From UBA922 sp964565405 (GTDB lineage: Bacteria > Patescibacteriota > Patescibacteriia > Magasanikbacterales > UBA922): a stretch of 29,271 nt of DNA. The stretch is taken from contig CAZMEW010000013.1 of the NCBI GenBank assembly GCA_964565405.1, forward strand, positions 1 through 29,271. The letters are read 5' to 3'. The stretch's first letter is position 1; each line of letters starts with the position of its first letter. Under the pieces are notes generated by a model, which made no database searches, had not been told where the DNA came from, and worked only from the letters and a program-made list of their open reading frames with translations. The translations under genes were made by a program, and so were the position numbers. Positions 1 through 6,979 of the stretch are shown piece after piece.

Positions 1-563
1 AGGTCGTTCCTGACGTTGTCGCCGTCCCAGTCGTTGTCGCAGGCATCGCCCCACCAGTCCTGGTCCAGATCGTCCTGGAGGTAGTTGGGAGTGAACTGGC
101 AGTTGTCGATGCCGCCGCACTCGACCGGCGCGACCACGACACCGACGTAGACCGGCTGCATGATGCCCGGATCGCAGACGTTGTCGTTGTCGTCGTCCGG
201 GTCGCACGCGTCGCCCCAAGCGTCGCCGACGACCGTGGAGTTTTCGTCCTGGGACAAGTCCCAGTCCGTGTTCTCCTGGTCGTAGTTCGCGACCCACTGG
301 CAGTTGTCGGGGTCGTCGGGGACGCCGTCGTTGTCGTCGTCCGGATCGCACGCGTCGCCCATGCCGTCGTCGTCGGTGTCGAGCTGATCCGGGTTGTAGT
401 CGACCGGGCAGTTGTCGAGGTTGTTGAGGACGTTGTCGCCGTCCGTGTCGGCTGCCTCGATCACCGTGACCGGGATGTCCGGCGTGTGATCGGCGCAGCC
501 GACCATCGCGAATACCATGAGAGAGGAGCCCATCAGGATGATGGGCTTCGAGTTGAACTTCAT
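1..563 (-). CDS. Thrombospondin type 3-like calcium-binding lipoprotein, C-terminal part off the window
   Basis: The reading frame is open from ATG at 563 to the left edge, so only about 187 N-terminal residues are visible. It starts MKFNSKP, followed by a hydrophobic segment ending in MVGC (Cys about residue 23), which looks like a lipoprotein signal. After that come Asp-rich repeats of the thrombospondin type 3 kind: DTDGDNVLNNLDNCP, then GDACDPDDDNDGVPDDPDNC, then another GDACDPDDDNDN block and a WWGDACDNDWDGDN block. Such repeats bind Ca2+ and stiffen surface proteins in known families. A strong Shine-Dalgarno site, AAGGAGA at 571-577, fixes the start. The mature N-terminus, CADH, matches that of the collagen-like lipoprotein at 2467-3798. 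The gene is GC-rich, unlike its AT-rich leader. Function beyond an anchored surface protein is unknown. Confidence 0.85.
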   Translation of the reverse strand, partial: MKFNSKPIILMGSSLMVFAMVGCADHTPDIPVTVIEAADTDGDNVLNNLDNCPVDYNPDQLDTDDDGMGDACDPDDDNDGVPDDPDNCQWVANYDQENTDWDLSQDENSTVVGDAWGDACDPDDDNDNVCDPGIMQPVYVGVVVAPVECGGIDNCQFTPNYLQDDLDQDWWGDACDNDWDGDNVRND

Positions 564-886
564 GAGCTTATCTCCTTGCCACGCGTCTGGTTGGTGGTGG
601 CAACTCATCTTGATTCGCATACTCGTCACAACATGTGACGACTGCTTGCCCGAGCTTCGTGCCCGGACTCAAATTCAATTCTCAGGCACCCAAATTTTCT
701 GGTCTTTGCCCTCCTCTACAGTCACCTAGATGTAGTTGACTCCTGCTCGGAGTAATACACCGGTTCTTTGGCTGTGATTCATTGTTATCTAAAAAGAGCT
801 GATACTCGAATGAAATATTCAAGCACCGCATACTGGATACCTATCTACCCACAGATATACAAAATGCGATTTTCAAAATACATCAT
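564..886 (-). other. Long 5' leader of the lipoprotein at 1-563, no gene
   Basis: I find no credible gene here. A 70-codon plus-strand frame at 517-729 lacks gene-like composition. On the minus strand this would be a leader of about 315 nt with small perfect stems: CGTCACA/TGTGACG (624-640) and ACTCC/GGAGT (739-753). It ends with the AAGGAGA ribosome site. Confidence 0.4.
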
Positions 887-915
887 ACCCTAGCATAAAA
901 ACACTCCTATGTCAA
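887..915 (-). promoter_or_regulatory. Putative sigma70 promoter for the lipoprotein at 1-563
   Basis: On the minus strand a perfect TTGACA (910-915) is followed by 17 bases and TAGGGT (887-892), preceded by TATGC as an extended -10. The -10 is a weak match, but the TATGCTA signature recurs at two stronger promoters further right. It implies a leader of about 315 bases. Confidence 0.55.
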
Positions 916-929
916 ACTAATTTAGGGGT

Positions 930-986
930 ACGCGGGGAGGTCGGCGCTACAGGCATGTGCCGTACTTAGCGCTTTCCTCCCCGCGT
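930..986 (-). terminator. Long GC-rich hairpin after the Asp-rich lipoprotein gene
   Basis: An 11-bp perfect stem (930-940 with 976-986) encloses a second stem GCGCTA/TAGCGC (944-949 with 967-972) and a third, GGCA/TGCC. It begins 9 bases past the stop of the 996-2006 gene and lies just before the next promoter, so a terminator or mRNA 3'-end stabiliser is likely. No clear U-tract follows on the minus strand. Confidence 0.6.
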
Positions 987-995
987 GCTTAGGGT

Positions 996-2006
996 CTATG
1001 GTGTAGGAACGAATTCCATCCACCAACACGAGACCTCTTCTGACCCATCTTCGAAGCTCCACCAGTAGCAGTCTGGCTCCGTGAGTCCATACTCTCCTGG
1101 TTCGTCGGTCTCTCCGTCGCAGTCCTGATCTACCTCGTCGTCAGGCGTATCTCCCCCATCGACTTGCGGGCCGATGAGAAACGCGCCATTGGTTTCGAAG
1201 AAGAAGACTGCTTCGACAAGTTCGTCCTCCAGATAGAAGTCGCACGACGGTCGCTCATCTGCCCCTACACCGAAGTGTATGCGCAGATTGTAACCATCGT
1301 ACTCGTTCCAGCAGAAAGACGCTGGATCATTCCCGAGAGATGGATCATCACCACAGTCTCCTTCGAGAGCAGTGTAGCCATCGTGGTCCTGATCTTCCTC
1401 AGGACACCCGTCGTCGTCCTCGAAGAAGTCGTAGAACTCAGGCTGGTAACGGCAGTAGTCCTCGAAGTCGAGGAATCCGTCGTTGTCTGAATCTGTGACG
1501 CACTCGATCTTGTCCTCGTGCCCGCACGAGAATCCTTCGCAGTAGTCGACTGTGCATTCGTCCTGGTCGTCGCAGTCGAGGTCTTCTTCGCACTCATGAG
1601 GAGGAGTATCTACCTCCTCAATCGTCTCCGATGTATCAGGGGTCACTGCAGTATCTGCGATTGTCTCCTCGACGATCGTGTCGACCGTAGTCGTAGTTTC
1701 AGTCGCTTCGACCTCGTGACCAGTATCGCTGACACTCGTGTCTTCAACCCTGGTGTCTGCGACGGTCTCAGGCGTGGTGTCGACGGTAGCAGTGTCCGAC
1801 GGTGTGATCGAGTCGGTGATCTCGGTATGAGGAGGATTGCTATCCCCCTCGACCGAATCCATAACCTCGGACGCATCTTCCTCGACCGTGTCTGTCATCA
1901 CGACCAGGGTTTGGGTTGGATTTTCGATCTGACGGATTTCTCCGACGATCGTATCATCGCACGCTCCGAGGAGCAGTGCGAACGAGATGATAATGACGTA
2001 GTGCAT
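996..2006 (-). CDS. Asp-rich putative metal-binding lipoprotein with MopE-like motif
   Basis: The predicted product is 336 residues. I chose ATG at 2006 over the in-frame upstream ATG at 2066 because it places a signal sequence first, with a clear lipobox LLGAC (Cys16) and an AAGAGAG ribosome site upstream. Residues of about 30-150 form a low-complexity Thr/Asp/Glu/Val stalk. A Cys cluster follows (CEEDLDCDDQDECTVDYC), then EF-hand-like DSDNDGFLDFEDYC and DQDHDGY. The next motif, GDCGDDPSLGNDPA, looks like the first half of a MopE putative metal-binding motif. The second half, DEVDQDCDGETDE, lies about 60 residues later, so the motif appears split by an insert. This suggests a stalked, Ca2+-binding surface lipoprotein. 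Base composition is intermediate between the GC-rich neighbours and the AT-rich right side. The ligand is unknown. Confidence 0.85.
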   Translation of the reverse strand: MHYVIIISFALLLGACDDTIVGEIRQIENPTQTLVVMTDTVEEDASEVMDSVEGDSNPPHTEITDSITPSDTATVDTTPETVADTRVEDTSVSDTGHEVEATETTTTVDTIVEETIADTAVTPDTSETIEEVDTPPHECEEDLDCDDQDECTVDYCEGFSCGHEDKIECVTDSDNDGFLDFEDYCRYQPEFYDFFEDDDGCPEEDQDHDGYTALEGDCGDDPSLGNDPASFCWNEYDGYNLRIHFGVGADERPSCDFYLEDELVEAVFFFETNGAFLIGPQVDGGDTPDDEVDQDCDGETDEPGEYGLTEPDCYWWSFEDGSEEVSCWWMEFVPTP

Positions 2007-2337
2007 TGATTCACTCTCTTGATGGTCGAGACCATTAGTCAGTAGTTCAGAGATCCCTTCCACCATTGAATTACTACACTTGAGTCTAATACTCCAATGG
2101 TGAGTGAGTTCCTAGAATTCAAACCAGTCCTTTGGCAAGGACTGGATTTCCGTGTGTCTATCACACAGCATGTGTTCGGTGAATACACATATACCCAGTG
2201 GTATTTAGGACCTTATTATTACCATCGTCATTTTAATTTTTTCTTCCAACATCTCTTTACCAAACAGCTTCACGCGTATCTCACTAATATGTATTACTTT
2301 GAGTGTTCAGTCTAAGTTGATAAAGATATGTTGGAAT
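2007..2337 (-). other. Structured leader of the Asp-rich lipoprotein, no gene
   Basis: There is no gene with coding character here. Minus-strand RNA would carry a series of perfect hairpins: CCAGTCCTT/AAGGACTGG (2124-2132 with 2137-2145), GTGTG/CACAC (2152-2166) and ATGTGT/ACACAT (2170-2190). I could not find a convincing -35/-10 pair, so the transcription start is open. Confidence 0.4.
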
Positions 2338-2442
2338 GGGAGTGCGGGGCTTTCTGACTTTCGTCATACTTTGCCCGCGCACTCCCGCGACATTACTCCT
2401 TGATATAGGTTGGTCTCTGAGTCTTTCGCTAAACTACTCAGA
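2338..2442 (-). terminator. Two tandem hairpins after the collagen-like gene
   Basis: The first stem is GGGAGTGC/GCACTCCC (2338-2345 with 2379-2386), extended inward by GGGC/GCCC. The second is CTCTGAGT/ACTCAGAG (2414-2421 with 2435-2442). They sit 25-130 bases downstream of the stop at 2467 on the minus strand. Neither has a proper U-tract, so they may end or protect the transcript 3' end. Confidence 0.5.
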
Positions 2443-2466
2443 GCGCGTTGTGCTCCGCCCTAGGTG

Positions 2467-3798
2467 TCACAGACACCCGAGCTGCGCCTTGGTCACCGCC
2501 AGGTTGCCACCGCACTCCCACGGATGGTTCACGATGGTCCACGTGATCTTCGTGCCGTTGACGAAGACCTCGACACCCGAGAAGCTCGGGGCGTTGGCGT
2601 CGTCCGCGGTGCAGTTGTACCAGGGCATGGACTCCTTGATCGACTTCGCGACGCGAAGGTCGACCTCGGCACCCCACACGCATGCCTCGGACTTCGGGAT
2701 CGTGACCGTAAAGGTCGTGTTCCCGTAGTCGTCGAGCCCATCTCCGTAGTAGACATGTGCCTCCGCCAGCTGGGGCGAGGTGACCGTGATGGTCACGAGC
2801 TCGCCCTGTGGCATGGTGCACGTCCCCCAGTTCGCCCACTGACCACCAGTGCAGGTTCGCTGACGCGTACCCGCGTTGTTGGTGCCGCAGGACTGGGTTT
2901 CGAGCGCGCCATTGACGCAGACGTCCGGATCGTTGCACGACCCCCACGCGCCCCAGGTGCGGCTGCTGGTGCAGGTCCGGACCCGGTTGCCATTGTTGTT
3001 GAGGCCACACTCGGTGTGCTGGGTCTCGTTGACCGTGCACTGCGCGTCGTTGTTGCACACGCGGCTGTCGAGCGCGACCCACTGCCCGTTGATGCACTTT
3101 TCTTCGGGGTAGAGGCCGACGTGTCCCGGACCACACTCGATCGAACGAATGTATCCATCCACGCAGACGTCGGAATCGTTGCACGACCCCCACGCGCCCC
3201 AGCTCCCGTTGCCACCACAGACCCGCGTCTGGGAGCCACGGTTGTTGAGACCGCAGGCCGAGGTTTGCACCTGGCCCGAGGCACACTCGGTGGTCGCCTG
3301 CGGCAGGCAGAGGCCCTGCGAGTTGCAGTCCTCGTATGCGTCACAGTCGTTGTCGCTCGAGCAGGGCTCGAACGGGAGGACCGCGTCCTCGCCGTCATCA
3401 CCGTCCTCACCCGGTTCGCCCTGCGGACCTTGCGGTCCCGTGGCTCCGGGCTCGATGCAGAGGCCCTGGGAGGTGCACTTCTCGGTGCCTACACAGTCGG
3501 CTGCCGAGGTGCACACTTCGAACGGGAGGACCGCGTCCTCGCCGTCATCACCGTCCTCACCCGGTTCGCCCTGCGGACCTTGCGGTCCCGTGGCTCCGGT
3601 CTCACCCTTGTCACCCTGGGCGCCGGTCTCACCCTTGTCACCCTTGTCACCCTTGTCACCCTGGGCGCCGTTGAGTCCGACGACGCCATCGCCGTGGTCG
3701 GCACAGCCCGTGAGGGCGCCGACGAAGGCCGAGGTCACGAGGAACATGAACGCGCTCACGACGAGCGCGTTGAACCGGAAACCGATGAGCTTCTTCAT
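2467..3798 (-). CDS. Collagen-like and thrombospondin type 1-like repeat lipoprotein
   Basis: The predicted product is 443 residues. I chose ATG at 3798, not the in-frame ATG at 3876, because AGGAGA (3805-3810) precedes it and it begins with a signal sequence and lipobox, LTGC (Cys32). Residues of about 40-88 are Gly-X-Y triplets (GDKGDKGDKGETG, GPQGPQGEPGEDG). A short Cys-rich segment (VCTSAADC...CTSQGLC) follows, and then both are repeated as a second Gly-X-Y/Cys unit. Next come three or four thrombospondin type 1-like modules with WGAWGSC and CGLNNRGSQTRVC motifs. A 110-residue C-terminal domain has paired Cys. The family logic is a trimeric collagen stalk carrying adhesive modules on the cell surface; that role is inferred. 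An 82-bp exact internal duplication and 9-base tandem repeats make copy-number change likely. Third positions are strongly GC. Confidence 0.9.
   Translation of the reverse strand: MKKLIGFRFNALVVSAFMFLVTSAFVGALTGCADHGDGVVGLNGAQGDKGDKGDKGETGAQGDKGETGATGPQGPQGEPGEDGDDGEDAVLPFEVCTSAADCVGTEKCTSQGLCIEPGATGPQGPQGEPGEDGDDGEDAVLPFEPCSSDNDCDAYEDCNSQGLCLPQATTECASGQVQTSACGLNNRGSQTRVCGGNGSWGAWGSCNDSDVCVDGYIRSIECGPGHVGLYPEEKCINGQWVALDSRVCNNDAQCTVNETQHTECGLNNNGNRVRTCTSSRTWGAWGSCNDPDVCVNGALETQSCGTNNAGTRQRTCTGGQWANWGTCTMPQGELVTITVTSPQLAEAHVYYGDGLDDYGNTTFTVTIPKSEACVWGAEVDLRVAKSIKESMPWYNCTADDANAPSFSGVEVFVNGTKITWTIVNHPWECGGNLAVTKAQLGCL
2915..3202 (-). repeat. Near-identical 42-bp repeat in the thrombospondin-1-like modules
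   Basis: Positions 2915-2956 and 3161-3202 match at nearly every base and encode the same WGAWGSCND(P/S)DVCV segment. This is a recent or constrained module duplication within the gene. Confidence 0.8.
3368..3599 (-). repeat. Exact 82-bp direct repeat, 150-base period
   Basis: Positions 3368-3449 and 3518-3599 are identical. The period is 150 bases (50 codons), so the reading frame is kept. Each copy encodes one Gly-X-Y block plus the start of the next Cys-rich segment. Recombination between the copies would add or delete one 50-residue stalk unit. Confidence 0.95.
3627..3662 (-). repeat. Tandem 9-base repeats encoding Gly-Asp-Lys triplets
   Basis: A unit of the form CTTGTCACC is repeated in tandem and encodes GDKGDKGDKG. 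A shorter related run lies at 3602-3616. Slippage here would change collagen stalk length in steps of one triplet without a frameshift. Confidence 0.8.
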
Positions 3799-4076
3799 GA
3801 CTCTTCTCCTCCCCGACTGAGTCGGGATCTGTCTGTTGTTGATGACTTCCTCGTGTGGTACACGAGGAGTTTTCACGCCTGAGAACTCCTCGTGACGCTA
3901 AGAAAAAATTCTTATAGAAGACTTCTTTCTTCACGCCAAGAGGGTTCTTTGTATATATAACCTATATCTAAGTTGTAATGTACTCATGGTCACCATATTG
4001 CTATGATGGCCTACCATCGATATACGTATTACTACCTCTATCGAAGGTACTCGGATCTATTATTTTATAACCGCAT
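3799..4076 (-). other. Long AT-rich 5' leader of the collagen-like gene
   Basis: From the likely start near 4070 to the ATG at 3798 there is no open frame worth calling. The leader holds the alternative hairpins at 3848-3894, small stems such as AAGAA/TTCTT near 3901, and the AGGAGA site at 3805-3810. Its composition (24 of 60 G+C at 3961-4020) contrasts with the gene it precedes. Confidence 0.5.
3848..3894 (-). promoter_or_regulatory. Mutually exclusive hairpins in the leader of the collagen-like gene
   Basis: In minus-strand RNA, CACGAGGAGTT (from 3894-3884) can form 11 perfect pairs with AACTCCTCGTG (3871-3861). That same middle segment can instead form 9 perfect pairs with ACACGAGGA (3856-3848). 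The two folds cannot coexist. A further CCCGA/TCGGG stem (3812-3826) ends next to the AGGAGA ribosome site. This is the layout of a leader RNA switch; no ligand is evident. Confidence 0.55.
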
Positions 4077-4105
4077 AGTATAGCATATCCAATCTCTTTT
4101 GTCAA
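4077..4105 (-). promoter_or_regulatory. Consensus sigma70 promoter for the collagen-like lipoprotein gene
   Basis: On the minus strand there is TTGACA (4100-4105), exactly 17 bases, then TATACT (4077-4082) with TATGC just before it as an extended -10. Start of transcription is expected near 4070, giving a leader of about 270 bases. Confidence 0.8.
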
Positions 4106-4209
4106 GGTTTTCATCTATACTATGACATCACTAATAAACTCTATTTTTTGCTTAATTTAGCTATTTTTCTCTTCATCATATACCAGAATTCTGATATACG
4201 TTGTGCGAG

Positions 4210-4359
4210 AGGCGATTACTTCGGTGAAGAAGAATCGCCTATACCCGAGGAGGGTGGGTCGCGTAGGCCGACCACGCCCTTACCTCGGGGTTTTGTCTCA
4301 TCGTCTTGTCCGTCCTGCAGTCGTCGCAGATCGGAGTCCGGGAGGAGAGACGTCTCCCG
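4210..4359 (-). terminator. Three strong hairpins after the coiled-coil/beta-rich gene
   Basis: Perfect stems are AGGCGATT/AATCGCCT (4210-4217 with 4233-4240, with an inner CTTC/GAAG), CCCGAGG/CCTCGGG (4244-4250 with 4283-4289, with inner AGGG/CCCT and GGTC/GACC) and CGGGAG/CTCCCG (4339-4344 with 4354-4359). All lie downstream of the stop at 4366 on the minus strand. U-tracts are lacking, so termination may be factor-dependent, or the stems may protect the mRNA. Confidence 0.55.
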
Positions 4360-4365
4360 AATCTT

Positions 4366-5310
4366 CTACATCATCTCGCCGCCCTCTTCCTTGGGGTCAG
4401 CGTCCTTCACGTCGTCGTAGTCCTCGTCCGCGGGGTCGTCCGTGTCAGGGCCGCCCCACTTGTAGCCGAAGGTGATCGCGACCGAGAAGCCAAACTCCCG
4501 CGCGTCATTCGAGTAGATGACTCGACCGACGACCGTAGGTGCCTGCTTCTGCCATTCGCTTCCGGCCAGACCGAGGATCTGCGAGTACCAGTGATCATCG
4601 AAGATCTTCTGGAACTGCAGCGCACCGCCCCACATCTCGGTGGTGAGGTACGTGGCGCCGCCCTTGCCGTTGGCGTCGATGCCGATGCCGATGCCGATCG
4701 AGAACGACTTGCTGGTGTAGAAGTTCAGCAAGACGCGCGCGGCAGCCGAGGCACCTTCGTGGTTGCCACCGACCGCCCCGGCCAACTCGAGCGACACCGT
4801 CGCATCGAGATGCAGCTCGAATGCTGCTTCTGCCTGGACGTTCAGCAGACCAGACGTACCGTAGCTCGAACGGATGCCGAGCTTGATCTCGGGGTAGAGC
4901 TCCTGGAGCTCTTTGACATCGTCCTGGAGCTTGTAGATCGCGTCCCAGAGATCGTAGACGTCACCCTGGAGCACGTTGATGTCCGTGCGGATCTTCGTCA
5001 GGTTCGGCGACTTCAGGTTCTTGAGCTTCTGCTCGAGGTCGGTGATCCGCTTCTCGAGGGCCGGGAGGGTCTCGTCGGTGAGCTTCTTGTCGAAGGCCGT
5101 GAGGCCACCGAGTCGACGCTTCATCTTATTGACCTCGGTCCGGAGGGAGCCGAGATCTTCGAGGTGACCCTTGGTCGCTTCGGCCGCCTGCTTGCGCAGG
5201 ATGTCGATCTGGGTCTTCGGATCGGCCGCCGAAGCGACCTCCCCGACCATCACATTGGTGAATGCGGCCACGACCAGCGCGACCGCAACGAGCATCATCT
5301 GCTTCATCAT
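4366..5310 (-). CDS. Secreted coiled-coil protein with amphipathic beta-rich domain
   Basis: The predicted product is 314 residues. The start ATG at 5310 lies 8 bases after a perfect AGGAGG (5319-5324); a second in-frame ATG at 5307 is also possible. Residues 1-28 are a Sec signal ending VASA|AD. Residues of about 30-150 are a heptad-like coiled coil rich in Lys, Asp and Leu. Residues of about 150-290 consist of some eight or nine short alternating strands (for example LNVQAEAAFELHL, FSIGIGIGID, GFSVAITFGYKW), as in outer-membrane barrels. The tail is acidic. It is second in a two-gene unit, 40 bases after the TM coiled-coil gene. I do not recognise the family. A coiled coil before a barrel-like domain recalls diderm porins or adhesins, which would be odd in a presumed monoderm. 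Alternatively it is a beta-sandwich surface domain. Confidence 0.8.
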   Translation of the reverse strand: MMKQMMLVAVALVVAAFTNVMVGEVASAADPKTQIDILRKQAAEATKGHLEDLGSLRTEVNKMKRRLGGLTAFDKKLTDETLPALEKRITDLEQKLKNLKSPNLTKIRTDINVLQGDVYDLWDAIYKLQDDVKELQELYPEIKLGIRSSYGTSGLLNVQAEAAFELHLDATVSLELAGAVGGNHEGASAAARVLLNFYTSKSFSIGIGIGIDANGKGGATYLTTEMWGGALQFQKIFDDHWYSQILGLAGSEWQKQAPTVVGRVIYSNDAREFGFSVAITFGYKWGGPDTDDPADEDYDDVKDADPKEEGGEMM

Positions 5311-5350
5311 TTCTTCTTCCTCCTCTGTCTCGTGTTGTAGATGCTTGTTG

Positions 5351-6739
5351 TCAGTTGCTGCTGAGTCGCTGGCCGAAACTTTCGGCCCCGACGCGCCAGC
5401 AACGCTTGGCCTCATCCGCCGGAGCGGCGAGGCACTTCACAGCCTGCTGGCACTCGAGCCCAAAATCTTCGGACTCCGGAACGTTGAGGTATTTCTCCTC
5501 GCACGCACGGAACCCTTCCAGGGCGGTCGGGATGACCTCCTTGAAGAAGTTGGTCACCACCTTCCAGTCCGACTCGACCATGTCCTTGGGACGGAGATCG
5601 AGCTTCGTCATGACGCACTCGCCGAGCGCACCACCGGTCGTCCCCTCACAGGGATTCTCCGGCGTGGCGCCGACGACGGTGGGCATGAGCAGACTGCTCG
5701 GACCACCAGGCGTCGCCTGCTGCGAGGTCACCCCCGCGTTCGACGGCACCGGCGGCACCACGTTGTTGACGGTGCCGGCGGCCGGCTGCTGGACCTCGAC
5801 CTTGATCGTGACGTCCTGCGTGAGCAGGAGGATCGCGATGATCGTCACCGCCGTGAGGATGAAGCCGATGACGGCCACCCACGGCCAGTTCGACGACGGG
5901 TTGCTGGACTGAGCCGGCGCCTGCGGCGGAGGCGGGGGGAGCTTGATCCCATCCACCTTCTCCGCGAGCGTGCTGACGTTGGACTTGATCTCGTCCACTT
6001 TGCCCTCGACGGACTTGGTGGTGTCGGCGAACTGCTTCTTCAAGGACTTGACGTCCTCGTTGACATGGTCGCTGATGGTCGTGATCGCGTTCTTCACGCC
6101 GTTGTTCTTGCCCAGAACTTCGACGACCGTGGTCTTCAGACCCTCGATCGCCGCCGCCGTCTCCCGGTCCACCTGTCCCACGGTCTGGGTGACCGTGTTC
6201 GAGATGAGCGCGGTGGCGTTCCCCAGCCTGGAGTTGGCCTGGTCGAGCTTGCGCTCGAGCTCGTCCTTCTCCTGCACAAGACGCTCGGTCGTGACCGAGT
6301 AGTCCCGGACGACCTGGTTCTGCTCGGTCGCGATCTCACCGATGAGGACACGATCCTCTTCAGTGAGGTCCGGGGAAGTGAGCACCAGAGCCGGGTTGTC
6401 GTTGTACAGGAGACGGAGGTCCTCCTTACGGAGGTTCCGCTTCTGCTCGAGCTCGGGGTCGATCTCCTCGACCACCCCCTCGCCCTTCTCGGTCTCCTCA
6501 CCCGTGCTCGTGGTCTCGATCTCGCCGCCCACCACTTGGATGGGGGCCATCTTGACCACGTCGGTCTTGGCCTCATCCGCCTTCACCTCACCCTCGACCT
6601 TCTCGGCCTCGGGCGCGGTCTCGACCACGGCCGTGTCGTCCTTGTGGGACGCGACGGTCGCAACCACCTGCGGGTTCGCCGCAGCGCCACCCTTCACGGG
6701 GGCGCTCTTCTTGCTGCTCTTCTTGTTGCGGTCTGCCAT
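5351..6739 (-). CDS. Single-TM coiled-coil protein with exported six-cysteine domain
   Basis: The predicted product is 462 residues, started by ATG at 6739 with GGAGAAG at 6744-6750. Residues 1-20 are Lys-rich. Residues of about 20-95 are low-complexity Glu/Val/Thr. Residues of about 95-265 are predicted coiled coil. A proline run (LPPPPPQAPAQ) leads into a TM helix of about residues 286-309 (WPWVAVIGFILTAVTIIAILLL). The C-terminal 150 residues contain six Cys, an even number compatible with disulfides outside the cell. A Lys-rich N-terminus inside and Cys outside suggests type II topology. The downstream partner is also coiled-coil, and the two may form an envelope-spanning assembly; this is inference. 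The gene is strongly GC-rich, and no family is recognised. Confidence 0.82.
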   Translation of the reverse strand: MADRNKKSSKKSAPVKGGAAANPQVVATVASHKDDTAVVETAPEAEKVEGEVKADEAKTDVVKMAPIQVVGGEIETTSTGEETEKGEGVVEEIDPELEQKRNLRKEDLRLLYNDNPALVLTSPDLTEEDRVLIGEIATEQNQVVRDYSVTTERLVQEKDELERKLDQANSRLGNATALISNTVTQTVGQVDRETAAAIEGLKTTVVEVLGKNNGVKNAITTISDHVNEDVKSLKKQFADTTKSVEGKVDEIKSNVSTLAEKVDGIKLPPPPPQAPAQSSNPSSNWPWVAVIGFILTAVTIIAILLLTQDVTIKVEVQQPAAGTVNNVVPPVPSNAGVTSQQATPGGPSSLLMPTVVGATPENPCEGTTGGALGECVMTKLDLRPKDMVESDWKVVTNFFKEVIPTALEGFRACEEKYLNVPESEDFGLECQQAVKCLAAPADEAKRCWRVGAESFGQRLSSN

Positions 6740-6944
6740 CTTGCTTCTCCGGTCTATGCCCTTTTGATAGGGCTGTTTTTCTAGCTTCTCTTCGGTTGTA
6801 ATGAGCCTAGTGCTCTCACTAGTGCCCGAACGGGCACGAGCGGGAGCTCCTAGACCAGGGACTCCATCAGAAGGGACTGGTATCCTCTCTGATTGGGCCC
6901 CTGGATTGTTATCCCAACAAGCCTATGAAGGGCTTTTGAAATAA
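6740..6944 (-). promoter_or_regulatory. 205-nt highly structured 5' leader of the two-gene coiled-coil unit
   Basis: Between the promoter and the ATG, five perfect stems follow each other: AAGCC/GGCTT (6919-6935), CCAGGG/CCCTGG enclosing ATCAGA/TCTGAT (6855-6904), GTGCCCG/CGGGCAC (6822-6837), CTAGTG/CACTAG (6807-6822, competing with the previous stem for one base) and GCCC/GGGC (6758-6773), just ahead of the GGAGAAG site. It could be a regulatory or stabilising leader; I do not recognise a riboswitch class. Confidence 0.55.
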
Positions 6945-6950
6945 CGGCCT

Positions 6951-6979
6951 AGTATAGCATATATGGGGTATTTTGTCAA
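6951..6979 (-). promoter_or_regulatory. Consensus sigma70 promoter for the two-gene coiled-coil unit
   Basis: TTGACA (6974-6979), 17 bases, then TATACT (6951-6956) with TATGC before it, all on the minus strand. This is nearly the same promoter as at 4077-4105. A small inverted repeat TATCCC/GGGATA (6982-7000) lies directly upstream of the -35 and could be an operator. Confidence 0.8.

Noticed and set aside
3368..3599. CRISPR-like spaced repeats
   Set aside because: Only two copies, in frame within a protein gene, and explained by duplicated collagen modules.
2464..3882. 472-codon plus-strand frame opposite the collagen-like gene
   Set aside because: It mirrors the repeats of the minus-strand gene, has no signal or ribosome site, and GC-rich third positions keep the opposite strand open by chance.
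4306..5340. 344-codon plus-strand frame
   Set aside because: Shadow of the secreted coiled-coil/beta-rich gene; no initiation signals.
5171..6784. 537-codon plus-strand frame opposite the coiled-coil pair
   Set aside because: It spans two minus genes and their spacer and has Arg/Asp/Leu-rich shadow composition; the minus frames have promoter, ribosome site, signal and TM segments.
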